DNA of 64,000 nt from an uncultured Prevotella sp. (GTDB lineage: Bacteria > Bacteroidota > Bacteroidia > Bacteroidales > Bacteroidaceae), in NCBI GenBank assembly GCA_900322035.1, contig ONYL01000001.1:62001-126000 (forward strand). The letters run 5' to 3'. A model generated the notes under the pieces. The model searched no databases. It was not told the DNA's origin and saw only the letters and a program-made list of their open reading frames with translations. Position numbers and translations under genes: made by a program. Positions within the stretch are counted from its first letter, which is position 1, and every line of letters starts with the position of its first letter. Shown here piece by piece: positions 53,009 through 61,503 of this stretch.

Positions 53009-54955
53009 ATGATATCAGTAGAGAATTTAAAGGTTGAATTCGGTGCTGAGCCTTTGTTTGACAACGTGAGTTTCGTCATCAATGACCACGACCGCATAGC
53101 ACTTGTGGGGAAAAACGGCGCCGGTAAATCAACTTTGTTGAAAATATTGTGCGGGCACCAGAAGCCGACGAGCGGCACCGTGACGGTGGCCAACGACACG
53201 ACAATCGGCTATCTGCCGCAGGTGATGAAAATTTCTGACGATACGACTGTGAAGGCTGAGGCGCGTAAAGCTTTTGCCGACACTATCGCCATGAGGCACT
53301 GCATTGATGAAATGCAGAAACAGTTGGCACTACGTACCGACTACGAGAGCGAGGAATATCAGCAGCTCATCGAGAAGTTTACACAAGAGAACGACCGCTA
53401 TCTGCTGCTCGGCGGCGACAACTATGAGGCCGAAATAGAGCGCACGCTGGCAGGTCTGGGCTTTGAGCGGACCGATTTCGACCGCCCCACCAAAGAGTTC
53501 TCTGGCGGATGGCGAATGAGAATTGAGCTGGCCAAGATACTGTTGCGGCATCCCGACGTACTGCTGCTCGATGAGCCTACCAACCATCTCGACATCGAGA
53601 GCATACAATGGCTTGAGCAGTTCCTCGCCACAGGCGCGAAAGCTGTCGTGCTGGTGAGCCACGACCGCGCGTTTATCAACAATGTCACCAACCGCACCAT
53701 AGAGATCACCTGCCATCACATTGAGGACTACAGCGTAAAATACGACGAGTACCTCAACCTGCGCAAAGAGCGCCGAGAACAACAACTGAGGGCCTATGCC
53801 AACCAGCAGAAGGAGATAGCCGACATCAAGGAGTTTATCGAGCGCTTCCGCTATAAGCCCACAAAGGCCGTGCAGGTGCAGCAGCGCATTCGCCAATTGG
53901 AGAAGATCGTACCAGTGGAAGTGGACGAAATCGACAATTCGGCCATGCATCTCCATTTTCCTCCCTGCCTGCGAAGTGGTGACTATCCGGTCATTTGCGA
54001 CGACGTGAGAAAGGACTACGGCCACCACACCGTGTTTGAACATGTCACCCTCACCATAAAGCGCGGTGAGAAAGTAGCCTTTGTAGGTAAGAACGGTGAG
54101 GGTAAGTCTACACTCGTGAAATGTATCATGGGAGAAATTCCCTTCACGGGCAACCTGAAGATCGGGCATAACGTACAGATTGGCTACTTCGCCCAAAATC
54201 AAGCACAGCTGCTCGACGAGAACCTCACCATCTACGACACGATTGACCGCGTTGCCACGGGTGACATGCGACTGAAGATCAATGATCTCTTAGGAGCATT
54301 CATGTTTGGAGGTGAGCTCTCTGAGAAGAAGGTGAAAGTACTTAGTGGCGGTGAACGTAGCCGACTGGCAATGATTCGGTTGCTGCTTGAACCTGTCAAC
54401 CTGCTCATTCTGGATGAGCCTACCAACCATCTCGACATTCCTTCCAAGGAAGTGCTCAAGGAGGCCATCAAGGCTTTTGACGGAACGGCCATCATCGTGA
54501 GCCACGACCGTGAGTTCCTCGACGGGCTCGTCAGCAAGGTCTATGAATTCGGAGGCGGCCATGTGAAGGAACATCTTGGTGGTATCTACGACTATCTGAG
54601 GGCTCACAATGCCGAGACTATCCACGAAGCACTTGGCCAGCAGGCATCGGCCGCAACAACAGCCGAAGTTAAAACTGAGCCCCAACCATCTGCCAACAAG
54701 ATCAGCTACGCCGACCGAAAAGAACAGCAGAAACGGGTTAAAAAGGCACAAAAGGCCGTGGACGAATGCGAGAAAAACATTGCCAAGATGGAAAATCGCC
54801 TGAAGGAACTTGATGAACTCCTGGCCCAACCTGCCAACGCGTCGGACATGAAACTCGTTACGGAATATACCGAGACGAAAAAGACACTCGACGCAGAGAA
54901 CGACAGATGGTTGGAACTCTCAGAGGCTTTAGAACAGATAAAAATAGAGAACTAA
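53009..54955 (+). CDS. ABC-F family ATPase
   Basis: 648 residues with two ABC domains and no membrane part. First Walker A GKNGAGKST (34-42), signature FSGGWRMRIELAK, Walker B VLLLDEPTNHLD; linker with the charged Arg-rich P-site tRNA interaction region (LRKERREQQLRAYANQQKE); second Walker A GKNGEGKST, signature LSGGERSRLAM, Walker B LILDEPTNHLD. A C-terminal coiled coil (about 560-648) resembles Uup. ABC-F proteins act on the ribosome E site, and some give antibiotic resistance; this looks like a housekeeping Uup-type member. The ATG at 53009 begins the usual MISVENLKVEF; upstream codons overlap the promoter. Confidence 0.94.
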   Translation: MISVENLKVEFGAEPLFDNVSFVINDHDRIALVGKNGAGKSTLLKILCGHQKPTSGTVTVANDTTIGYLPQVMKISDDTTVKAEARKAFADTIAMRHCIDEMQKQLALRTDYESEEYQQLIEKFTQENDRYLLLGGDNYEAEIERTLAGLGFERTDFDRPTKEFSGGWRMRIELAKILLRHPDVLLLDEPTNHLDIESIQWLEQFLATGAKAVVLVSHDRAFINNVTNRTIEITCHHIEDYSVKYDEYLNLRKERREQQLRAYANQQKEIADIKEFIERFRYKPTKAVQVQQRIRQLEKIVPVEVDEIDNSAMHLHFPPCLRSGDYPVICDDVRKDYGHHTVFEHVTLTIKRGEKVAFVGKNGEGKSTLVKCIMGEIPFTGNLKIGHNVQIGYFAQNQAQLLDENLTIYDTIDRVATGDMRLKINDLLGAFMFGGELSEKKVKVLSGGERSRLAMIRLLLEPVNLLILDEPTNHLDIPSKEVLKEAIKAFDGTAIIVSHDREFLDGLVSKVYEFGGGHVKEHLGGIYDYLRAHNAETIHEALGQQASAATTAEVKTEPQPSANKISYADRKEQQKRVKKAQKAVDECEKNIAKMENRLKELDELLAQPANASDMKLVTEYTETKKTLDAENDRWLELSEALEQIKIEN

Positions 54956-54998
54956 TTATTTTTTGTTAACCCATTTCATACTAAAAATTTAAAACCAC

Positions 54999-57032
54999 AT
55001 GACGATTAAACATTTTTTTCCTATGGTTTTGATGATCGTCACCCCTATGACGGGAACGGCTCAATCGAAATCCGGCATTGAGGTTAAGAACCTCGACAAG
55101 ACAGTGAGACCGGCCGACAATTTCTATCAGTATGCTACCGGTGGCTGGCAGAAGCTTCATCCCCTGCCTGCAGCTTATGGCCGCTACGGCTCGTTCGATC
55201 TTCTCCAGGAGAACAACAACAAACGCATTAACAGTATCCTGACAGATTTGCAAAAGAAGAAATATCAGCCAGGAACAACAGAGCAGAAACTTTCCGAATT
55301 TTATCGTTTGGCGATGGATTCCACTCGCCGCGACAAGGAAGGCATCGCGCCCTTGCAGCCCATTCTCAACGAGATGGAAAGCGCCAAGACTGTAGAAGAT
55401 TTGATTCAGGTGCGCAATAAATATGCCGCATTTGGTTGGGGCATGCCTTTCGGCATTGGATTCGGCGCTGATGAGCGCAACGCCAAGATGAACATTCTCA
55501 ATGTCTATCAAGGCGGACTCACTATGGGACAGAAAGAGTATTATCTCGACAACGATGAGGCCACAGCCAAGATTCGGTCTGCATATAAGGATTTCATCGT
55601 GAAGATGTTCCAGCTCTATGGTTTCAACGCCCAGCAGGCCCAAGCCAAGCGCGATGCCATTCTGCGCTTCGAAACCGCACTTGCCATCGCCTCTAAAAAC
55701 AACACAGAACTGCGCGACCCACAAGCCAACTACAATAAATTTACATTGAAGGAATTCCAGAGCAAATATCCCAATGTCCAGCTTGAATCCTTCCTCAACG
55801 CTGAAGGCGTTAAGAGCGAGTATTTTCAGGAAATGGTAGTCGGGCAGCCTGCTTTTGTCAGTGGAGCCAACGCCGAATTGGGACTTCTCTCAGCTGATGA
55901 ACTGCGCGCCTACATGGAATGGAATGCCATTGTATGGTCGTCAAGCTACCTGTCTTCAGCCACCGAAGCCGCCCGCTTCGACTTTTTCGGTAAGGCAATG
56001 CATGGGCGTCAACAGGACTTTCCACTATGGAAGCGCTCTACTTCCCAAGTTGAATCCGTGTTAGGTGAGGCTTTGGGCAAAATCTACTGCGAGCGCTACT
56101 TCCCGGCATCAAGCAAGAAACGCATGGAGGAACTTATCCGACAGCTGCAAATCTCCCTCGGTCAACGCATCGACGCTCAGACGTGGATGAGCGCAGAGAC
56201 CAAGAAGGCTGCCCATGCAAAGCTTGACGCTTTCTATGTGAAAGTGGGATACCCCAATAAATGGAAGGATATGAGCGGACTGAAGATCGACCCAAAAGAG
56301 TCGTATCTGACGAATGTGATGAACTGCTTGAGATTCCTCGACCAGTACGACATCAACAAGAAGGCTGGAAAGCCCGTCGACAAGGACGAATGGCTCATGA
56401 CTCCTCAGACGGTGAACGCTTATTATAATCCTACAACCAACGAAATCTGTTTCCCTGCAGGCATTCTGCAATATCCCTTCTTTGATCCCAAGGCCGACGA
56501 TGCCTTCAACTATGGCGGCATTGGTGTTGTCATCGGTCACGAGATGACACACGGATTCGACGACCAAGGAAGACAGTACGACAAAGACGGCAACATGAAG
56601 GACTGGTGGACAGAGGCCGACGCGAAAAACTTTGTAGCACGCACCGACAAATATGCCGACTTCTTCAGCAACATCAACGTGCTTCCCGACCTCAAAGGCA
56701 ACGGCCGCCTCACTCTTGGCGAGAACCTGGCCGACCATGGAGGACTGCAAGTGTCTTACAACGCTTTCCTCAACGCCACAAAAGGACAGAAGCTTAAAAC
56801 CATCGACGGGCTCACACCCGAACAGCGTTTCTTCCTTGCCTATGCAGGCGTTTGGGCCAACAACATCACGGAGGCTGAAATCCGCTCACGTACAAAGAGC
56901 GATCCTCATTCCCTCGGTAAATGGCGTGTCAATGGTGCTCTGCCCCACATCGATGCTTGGTATGAAGCCTTCGGTGTGAAGCCCGGCGACAAGATGTTTA
57001 TCCCCGAGAGCGAGCGTCTGCACCTGTGGTAA
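54999..57032 (+). CDS. M13-family zinc metallopeptidase (neprilysin/PepO-like), exported
   Basis: 677 residues. The signal peptide ends near MTGTAQ. The N-terminal domain begins with DKTVRPADNFYQYATGGWQK, the hallmark of M13 enzymes. The catalytic zinc site is HEMTH at about 514-518 followed by GFDDQGRQYDKDGN, with the third ligand in ENLADHGG (Glu575, Asp579). AYAGVWAN and the final W are conserved. It cleaves peptides in the periplasm. It follows the ABC-F gene by 43 bp but ends with its own strong terminator. Confidence 0.95.
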   Translation: MTIKHFFPMVLMIVTPMTGTAQSKSGIEVKNLDKTVRPADNFYQYATGGWQKLHPLPAAYGRYGSFDLLQENNNKRINSILTDLQKKKYQPGTTEQKLSEFYRLAMDSTRRDKEGIAPLQPILNEMESAKTVEDLIQVRNKYAAFGWGMPFGIGFGADERNAKMNILNVYQGGLTMGQKEYYLDNDEATAKIRSAYKDFIVKMFQLYGFNAQQAQAKRDAILRFETALAIASKNNTELRDPQANYNKFTLKEFQSKYPNVQLESFLNAEGVKSEYFQEMVVGQPAFVSGANAELGLLSADELRAYMEWNAIVWSSSYLSSATEAARFDFFGKAMHGRQQDFPLWKRSTSQVESVLGEALGKIYCERYFPASSKKRMEELIRQLQISLGQRIDAQTWMSAETKKAAHAKLDAFYVKVGYPNKWKDMSGLKIDPKESYLTNVMNCLRFLDQYDINKKAGKPVDKDEWLMTPQTVNAYYNPTTNEICFPAGILQYPFFDPKADDAFNYGGIGVVIGHEMTHGFDDQGRQYDKDGNMKDWWTEADAKNFVARTDKYADFFSNINVLPDLKGNGRLTLGENLADHGGLQVSYNAFLNATKGQKLKTIDGLTPEQRFFLAYAGVWANNITEAEIRSRTKSDPHSLGKWRVNGALPHIDAWYEAFGVKPGDKMFIPESERLHLW

Positions 57033-57103
57033 TGGTTGACAATTGAAAACTGCAATTGCATTGGGAGAGAAAAAACTGTCCGTGCAATTCACAACAATAT
57101 TTA

Positions 57104-57140
57104 AACAGAGTTGCTTCATTCACGAAGCAACTCTGTTTTA
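57104..57140 (+). terminator. Terminator after the M13 peptidase
   Basis: A perfect 14-bp stem AACAGAGTTGCTTC/GAAGCAACTCTGTT (arms 57104-57117, 57124-57137) with a 6-nt loop and a T-tract. Confidence 0.9.
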
Positions 57141-57180
57141 TTAGACAAACCATTGAAAAGAAAGGTTTTTCGTACCTTAT

Positions 57181-57211
57181 TTGGTCATTTGTTTATTTAT
57201 TGCTATCTTTG
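57181..57211 (+). promoter_or_regulatory. metA promoter
   Basis: TTG 57181-57183, a 20-bp spacer, TATCTTTG 57204-57211. The ATG at 57364 leaves a leader of about 145 nt. Confidence 0.7.
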
Positions 57212-57363
57212 CAATGAAAGTTTGCGACTTATAATAAGGACATAGGAGGATATCAGCAATAGAAAAGAAGACCAACCATGTGAGATATTAATTCTGAATG
57301 GGGAAGCCTTGTTTGCATAAATTTTTCTTCTTTCGTTCTGTCTTCAATCATCAATACATAAAA

Positions 57364-58281
57364 ATGCCTTTAAGAATTCCCAATCAACTTCCTGCAATAG
57401 AACTTTTGAAGAAAGAGAACATCTTCGTGATGGACGAGGCTCGCGCTCATTCGCAGGAGATTCGCCCCTTGAAGATCGTCGTCCTCAATCTGATGCCACT
57501 CAAGATAACGACCGAAACAGACCTCATCCGGCTGCTCTCCAATACACCACTCCAGATAGAAGTCAACTTTATGAGGCTCCGAAGCCACACGCCCAAAAAT
57601 ACGCCTATCGAACACATGTTGATGTTTTACAAGGATTTTGCAGTGCTCAAAAAACAGAAATGGGATGGAATGATCGTAACGGGAGCCCCTATTGAGTTGC
57701 TTCCTTATGAGGAAGTAGAATACTGGGACGAGATTCAAGAGATATTCGATTGGGCCCGTACCAACGTGACTTCCACCCTTTACATTTGCTGGGCTGCACA
57801 AGCAGGTCTCTATCACTTCTACGGAATACCCAAATATCCCCTCAAGAAGAAGTTGTTCGGAGTGTTTGAGCAAAGGCCCCTTGATCCGTTACTACCCATT
57901 TTCCGTGGATTTGATGATCGCTTCTTCATGCCCCACAGCCGTCACACAGAAGTGAGAAAGGGAGATATTCAGAACTGTCATGACCTCACACTGATAGCAG
58001 AGGGAGAAAAAAGCGGACCAAGTATGATCATGGCACGCGGTGGGCGCGAATTTTTCATCACAGGCCACTTGGAATACGCTCCCGACACGCTCGGTAACGA
58101 ATACCGGCGCGATTTTGGTAAACGCGATGATGTGGAAAAACCTAAAAACTACTTCATCGATGACGATCCCTCGAAAGGCCCCAAAGTGACATGGCGTTCT
58201 TATGCCAACCTGCTTTTCAGCAACTGGATCAACTACTACGTGTATCAAGAAACTCCTTATAATATCAACGAAATCGGATAA
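57364..58281 (+). CDS. metA: Homoserine O-acyltransferase MetA, predicted acetyl-CoA type
   Basis: 305 residues from ATG 57364 (MPLRIPNQLPAIELL), which puts the catalytic Cys at 142 (YICWAAQAG), the same number as in E. coli MetA. The His-Glu pair is in FFITGHLEYAPDTL. The enzyme activates homoserine for methionine synthesis. Position 111, which in published work sets acyl-CoA choice, is Glu here (VTGAPIELLPYEEVEYW). Glu111 is found in the acetyl-CoA-using Bacillus cereus enzyme and Gly111 in the succinyl-CoA-using E. coli enzyme. So despite the common annotation as a succinyltransferase, acetyl transfer is predicted. An earlier in-frame ATG at 57298 is unlikely. Confidence 0.95.
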   Translation: MPLRIPNQLPAIELLKKENIFVMDEARAHSQEIRPLKIVVLNLMPLKITTETDLIRLLSNTPLQIEVNFMRLRSHTPKNTPIEHMLMFYKDFAVLKKQKWDGMIVTGAPIELLPYEEVEYWDEIQEIFDWARTNVTSTLYICWAAQAGLYHFYGIPKYPLKKKLFGVFEQRPLDPLLPIFRGFDDRFFMPHSRHTEVRKGDIQNCHDLTLIAEGEKSGPSMIMARGGREFFITGHLEYAPDTLGNEYRRDFGKRDDVEKPKNYFIDDDPSKGPKVTWRSYANLLFSNWINYYVYQETPYNINEIG

Positions 58282-58290
58282 CTTCGAACT

Positions 58291-60186
58291 ATGCAAACAC
58301 TCGAACTGCTTGCTCCAGCCAAGAATCTGGATTGTGGAATTGCTGCTGTTGACCATGGTGCCGACGCCATATATATCGGTGCCTCACACCATGGAGCCCG
58401 CGCTGCTGCTGGCAACAGCATCGAAGACATACGCAGTCTTTGCAATTATTCCCACCGCTTTGGTGTAAGCGTCCACGCAACGGTCAACACAATAGTCTAC
58501 GATCAAGAGGTTGACGAAGCCTTAAAGTTGGTAGATCAACTCGCCGATGCTGGTGTAGATGCATTGCTCATCCAAGACATGGGACTGCTTAGCCTAATCA
58601 CTGACGATTCGCCATTAGCCATGAAACTGCGCCAAAAGCGGATAGCCCTACATGCATCCACACAATGCGATACTCGCTCAGCCGAGAAAGTGAAATGGCT
58701 CAGTGGCCTTGGCTTCGACCGCGTAGTGCTTGCCCGCGAACTTTCTGTAGAGGAAATCAGTGCTATTCATGATTCCGCCCCCAACGTAGAATTTGAAGCC
58801 TTTGTCCACGGAGCACTGTGTGTCAGTTATTCTGGTGTTTGTTACGCCTCACAATATTGCTTTAAACGGTCGGCCAACCGTGGCGAATGTGCGCAATTCT
58901 GCCGCATGACCTTTGATTTAATAGATGCCGACAACAGAGTTGTGGAACATAACCGACATCTGCTTTCACTAAAAGATATGTGCCAGATAGACAGTCTCCA
59001 GACGCTTGCCGATGCCGGAGTCTGTGCATTCAAAATCGAAGGCCGGCTGAAAGATGCTGCCTATGTGAAGAATGTCGTTTCGGCCTACTCACAACAGCTG
59101 GATGCTATCATCAAGAAATATCCTGAGCGCTATCAACGTGCATCAGCAGGAAGGGTGGATTACTTTTTCACGCCCGATCTTAACAAGACCTTCAACCGTG
59201 GTTACACCACTTATTTCTTACACGGACGGCAGCCGGACATCTTTAATTTCGATACACCAAAGGCGTTGGGAGAGTTTGTAGGGAAGGTGAAAGAGATTCG
59301 TCGTGACTCGTTCAATGTGGCCGGTACAGCCACTTTCAATAACGGCGATGGTCTCTGCTTCATTACAACCGACCATAGGCTTGAAGGTTTCCGGGTAAAC
59401 CGTGTTGAAAACAACCGGCTCTATCCATTCAAAATGCCGGCCAATCTGCGTCCAGGACTTGCCCTCTATCGCAACAACGATGTTGCATTCGAGAAGGCCC
59501 TACACGAAAAAACGGCAGAACGACGGATAGATGTCAACATCAGCTTCGGGCTTGCCCAAGATGGTTTCTACATGCGAATGAGGACTTTACAAACCGCATT
59601 CCCCTGCGAGGCCACAAGCAACGTGGTTTTCAGTCATCAGCCAGCAAAGCGTCCCCAAAAGGAAAATATTCAGAAGCAACTTACAAGATTAGGCGACACG
59701 CCTTACCGCTGCATGGAATTTAAGATAGAAGGAAATGCGGACAACTGTTTTGTCCCCAACAGCTTGCTTTCAGAACTACGCCGTGATTGCGTAGAACGCT
59801 TTGACCGCCAATGGAATGTAGCCTATCAAGCCTCACGCCACAGCAAGGCAAATAATGAGCCGACACCAACCTACTATTGGCAGCCGGAATACAAATCATT
59901 CCCCTACCTCTATAATATTGCGAATGCTGAAGCACGGGCCTTTTATGAGCGGAATGGTCTCTCCCACCCTGCCCCGGCTTTCGAATGCGACAACCAAGCC
60001 GCCGCAAGCCATCCCCTCATTATGCAGTGCCGTCATTGCATCCGCTATGCACTTGGCTACTGCACGAAACGGGGTGGCCAACGTCCAACATGGCGTGAGC
60101 CACTCACCCTGCGTTTGGGCGATGGCAGACGGTTTAAATTAGAATTCAAGTGTAATGAATGTCAGATGAACATCTATGCGGAATAA
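58291..60186 (+). CDS. U32-family peptidase/RNA hydroxylation protein
   Basis: 631 residues. The N-terminal domain is U32 (LELLAPAKNLDCGIAAVDHGADAIYIG, VDALLIQDMGLL). The conserved Cys cluster is in EAFVHGALCVSYSGVC and ANRGECAQFCR, and it probably holds an iron-sulfur centre. DIKPL-like LSLKDMCQIDSLQTL and FKIEGRLKDAAYV follow. After a middle domain (about 390-500), the C-terminus has a second Cys group (QCRHCIRYALGYC, KCNECQ). In E. coli relatives RlhA and TrhP hydroxylate rRNA or tRNA rather than cut protein. It begins 9 bp after metA and overlaps the next gene by 11 bp. Confidence 0.92.
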   Translation: MQTLELLAPAKNLDCGIAAVDHGADAIYIGASHHGARAAAGNSIEDIRSLCNYSHRFGVSVHATVNTIVYDQEVDEALKLVDQLADAGVDALLIQDMGLLSLITDDSPLAMKLRQKRIALHASTQCDTRSAEKVKWLSGLGFDRVVLARELSVEEISAIHDSAPNVEFEAFVHGALCVSYSGVCYASQYCFKRSANRGECAQFCRMTFDLIDADNRVVEHNRHLLSLKDMCQIDSLQTLADAGVCAFKIEGRLKDAAYVKNVVSAYSQQLDAIIKKYPERYQRASAGRVDYFFTPDLNKTFNRGYTTYFLHGRQPDIFNFDTPKALGEFVGKVKEIRRDSFNVAGTATFNNGDGLCFITTDHRLEGFRVNRVENNRLYPFKMPANLRPGLALYRNNDVAFEKALHEKTAERRIDVNISFGLAQDGFYMRMRTLQTAFPCEATSNVVFSHQPAKRPQKENIQKQLTRLGDTPYRCMEFKIEGNADNCFVPNSLLSELRRDCVERFDRQWNVAYQASRHSKANNEPTPTYYWQPEYKSFPYLYNIANAEARAFYERNGLSHPAPAFECDNQAAASHPLIMQCRHCIRYALGYCTKRGGQRPTWREPLTLRLGDGRRFKLEFKCNECQMNIYAE

Positions 60187-61180
60187 GATCATCCATATCC
60201 TGCTCATGCTTATGACCGTAACAGCCTTCACAGGTTGCTATTCTCACAAGCCTAAGACTTCGGGTGCTATGTCGAAGCTCACCAGCTACTCACAGCATCA
60301 AATCGATTCCATCTCCTTTTCCTCCACTCATCATTACACGAATGGCTACAATTTTGTGGTCAAGAGCGACTCTATTATGCTCATCCGACAGCAGCCGGAA
60401 GAATATCTCTCGCATCTCCCCACAGATTCTTTTGCCATACATAAGCATCAACACGTTGTAGTGGCCGATATCCGAGAACTTCCCAACGATAACGTCGACT
60501 CCATTTGGATACAGTTAGCCACAGCAGACTACCGCTTCGGATGGGTGCATGAGTCGAGGATGATTAAAAATGTGGTGCCCGACGACCCCATATCTCAATT
60601 TATCTCCACTTTCTCCGATGTCCACTTGCTCATTTTTTTGATTGTTATCGTGGTCATCTCATTGTTCTATCTGATAAGAAAGATCTCCTCTCAAAGAGCC
60701 CATATCGTTCATTTCAACGACATCCGCTCCTTCTACCCCACATTTCTTTGTCTGCTCGTTGCATGCAGCGCCACGCTCTATGCACTCATACAGATGTACG
60801 CGCCACAAGTGTGGCAGCACTTCTACTATCATCCTACGCTGAATCCCTTCTCCCAACCACTCATTATGGAAGTATTTCTCAGTTCCGTCTGGTTGATGTT
60901 GATCGTTGGTTTGGCCGCAGTCGACGATGCTCGCCACCAGCTCCCAGCCGGTGAGGCACTGCTCTATACGGCCGGGCTTGCAGCTGTGTGTGCCTTCGAC
61001 TATATCGTATTCTCACTTACAACCTTATATTATGTTGGCATTCCCCTTTTCTTTGTTTATCTTTGGTATGCTCTTCGTCAGTATTACCACCACAGCCGTT
61101 ACATCTATGTTTGTGGCAATTGCGGAGCTTTGCTCCGTCGCAAGGGGCGTTGCCCCCATTGCGGGATGATGAACGAATAA
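60176..61180 (+). CDS. Membrane lipoprotein with C-terminal zinc ribbon
   Basis: 334 residues. A lipoprotein-like signal ends TAFTGC. A soluble region (25-140) includes a stretch resembling an SH3-like domain (VVVADIRELPNDNVDSIWIQLATADYRFGWVHESRM). Four to five transmembrane segments follow (about 150-295). The end is a zinc ribbon, CGNCGALLRRKGRCPHCG. I know no named family. It overlaps the U32 gene by 11 bp, which suggests co-translation. The ribbon presumably faces the cytosol. Confidence 0.75.
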   Translation: MRNKIIHILLMLMTVTAFTGCYSHKPKTSGAMSKLTSYSQHQIDSISFSSTHHYTNGYNFVVKSDSIMLIRQQPEEYLSHLPTDSFAIHKHQHVVVADIRELPNDNVDSIWIQLATADYRFGWVHESRMIKNVVPDDPISQFISTFSDVHLLIFLIVIVVISLFYLIRKISSQRAHIVHFNDIRSFYPTFLCLLVACSATLYALIQMYAPQVWQHFYYHPTLNPFSQPLIMEVFLSSVWLMLIVGLAAVDDARHQLPAGEALLYTAGLAAVCAFDYIVFSLTTLYYVGIPLFFVYLWYALRQYYHHSRYIYVCGNCGALLRRKGRCPHCGMMNE

Positions 61181-61326
61181 CGGAAGCCTGACTATTGGGG
61201 GAAGGAATAGCCTTCCTCAAGAATACGACGTCAACAAATAACCGGCAACAGAAAAATGTTAACGCAAGAAGGTTAACTTTGATCACTATCTCAACTGAAA
61301 GGACGGAATTTTGAGAGTCTCTTATC

Positions 61327-61373
61327 AGGCTGGTCCAAAATTGACATAAATCTGATTTCAGACCAGCCTTTTT
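61327..61373 (+). terminator. Terminator after the zinc-ribbon membrane gene
   Basis: A 9-bp stem AGGCTGGTC/GACCAGCCT (61327-61335 and 61361-61369) followed by five T. Confidence 0.8.
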
Positions 61374-61452
61374 ATACTCAAAATACCCACTCAAAGCCAT
61401 GGTTATAGGCGAAATTCGAAAGCCTGAATCGCATTTTCCTCATTTATAAGGA

Positions 61453-61483
61453 TTGTCAAATATGTAATTTTTGCTTAAATTTG
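61453..61483 (+). promoter_or_regulatory. Promoter of the TonB-dependent receptor gene
   Basis: TTG 61453-61455, a 20-bp spacer, TAAATTTG 61476-61483. It overlaps an upstream in-frame ATG (61471), which therefore cannot be the start. Confidence 0.75.
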
Positions 61484-61503
61484 CAACAGTTAAAAAGTCA
61501 ATT

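Larger units (their letters stand above)
57033..57363. other. 331-bp region between the M13 peptidase and metA
   Basis: Contains the peptidase terminator (57104-57140), the metA promoter (57181-57211) and a metA leader of about 145 nt. I looked for a SAM or similar riboswitch in the leader and recognise none. Confidence 0.6.
61181..61503. other. 323-bp region before the TonB receptor gene
   Basis: Holds a GGAAGG/CCTTCC small hairpin (61201-61216), the terminator at 61327-61373 and the TonB receptor promoter at 61453-61483. No gene. Confidence 0.6.

Noticed and set aside
57218..57363. Possible SAM riboswitch in the metA leader
   Set aside because: I could not find the conserved core of a known SAM class; only weak short hairpins are present.
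61471..61503. Upstream ATG for the TonB receptor
   Set aside because: It lies inside the spacer and -7 box region of the promoter, so it would not be transcribed.
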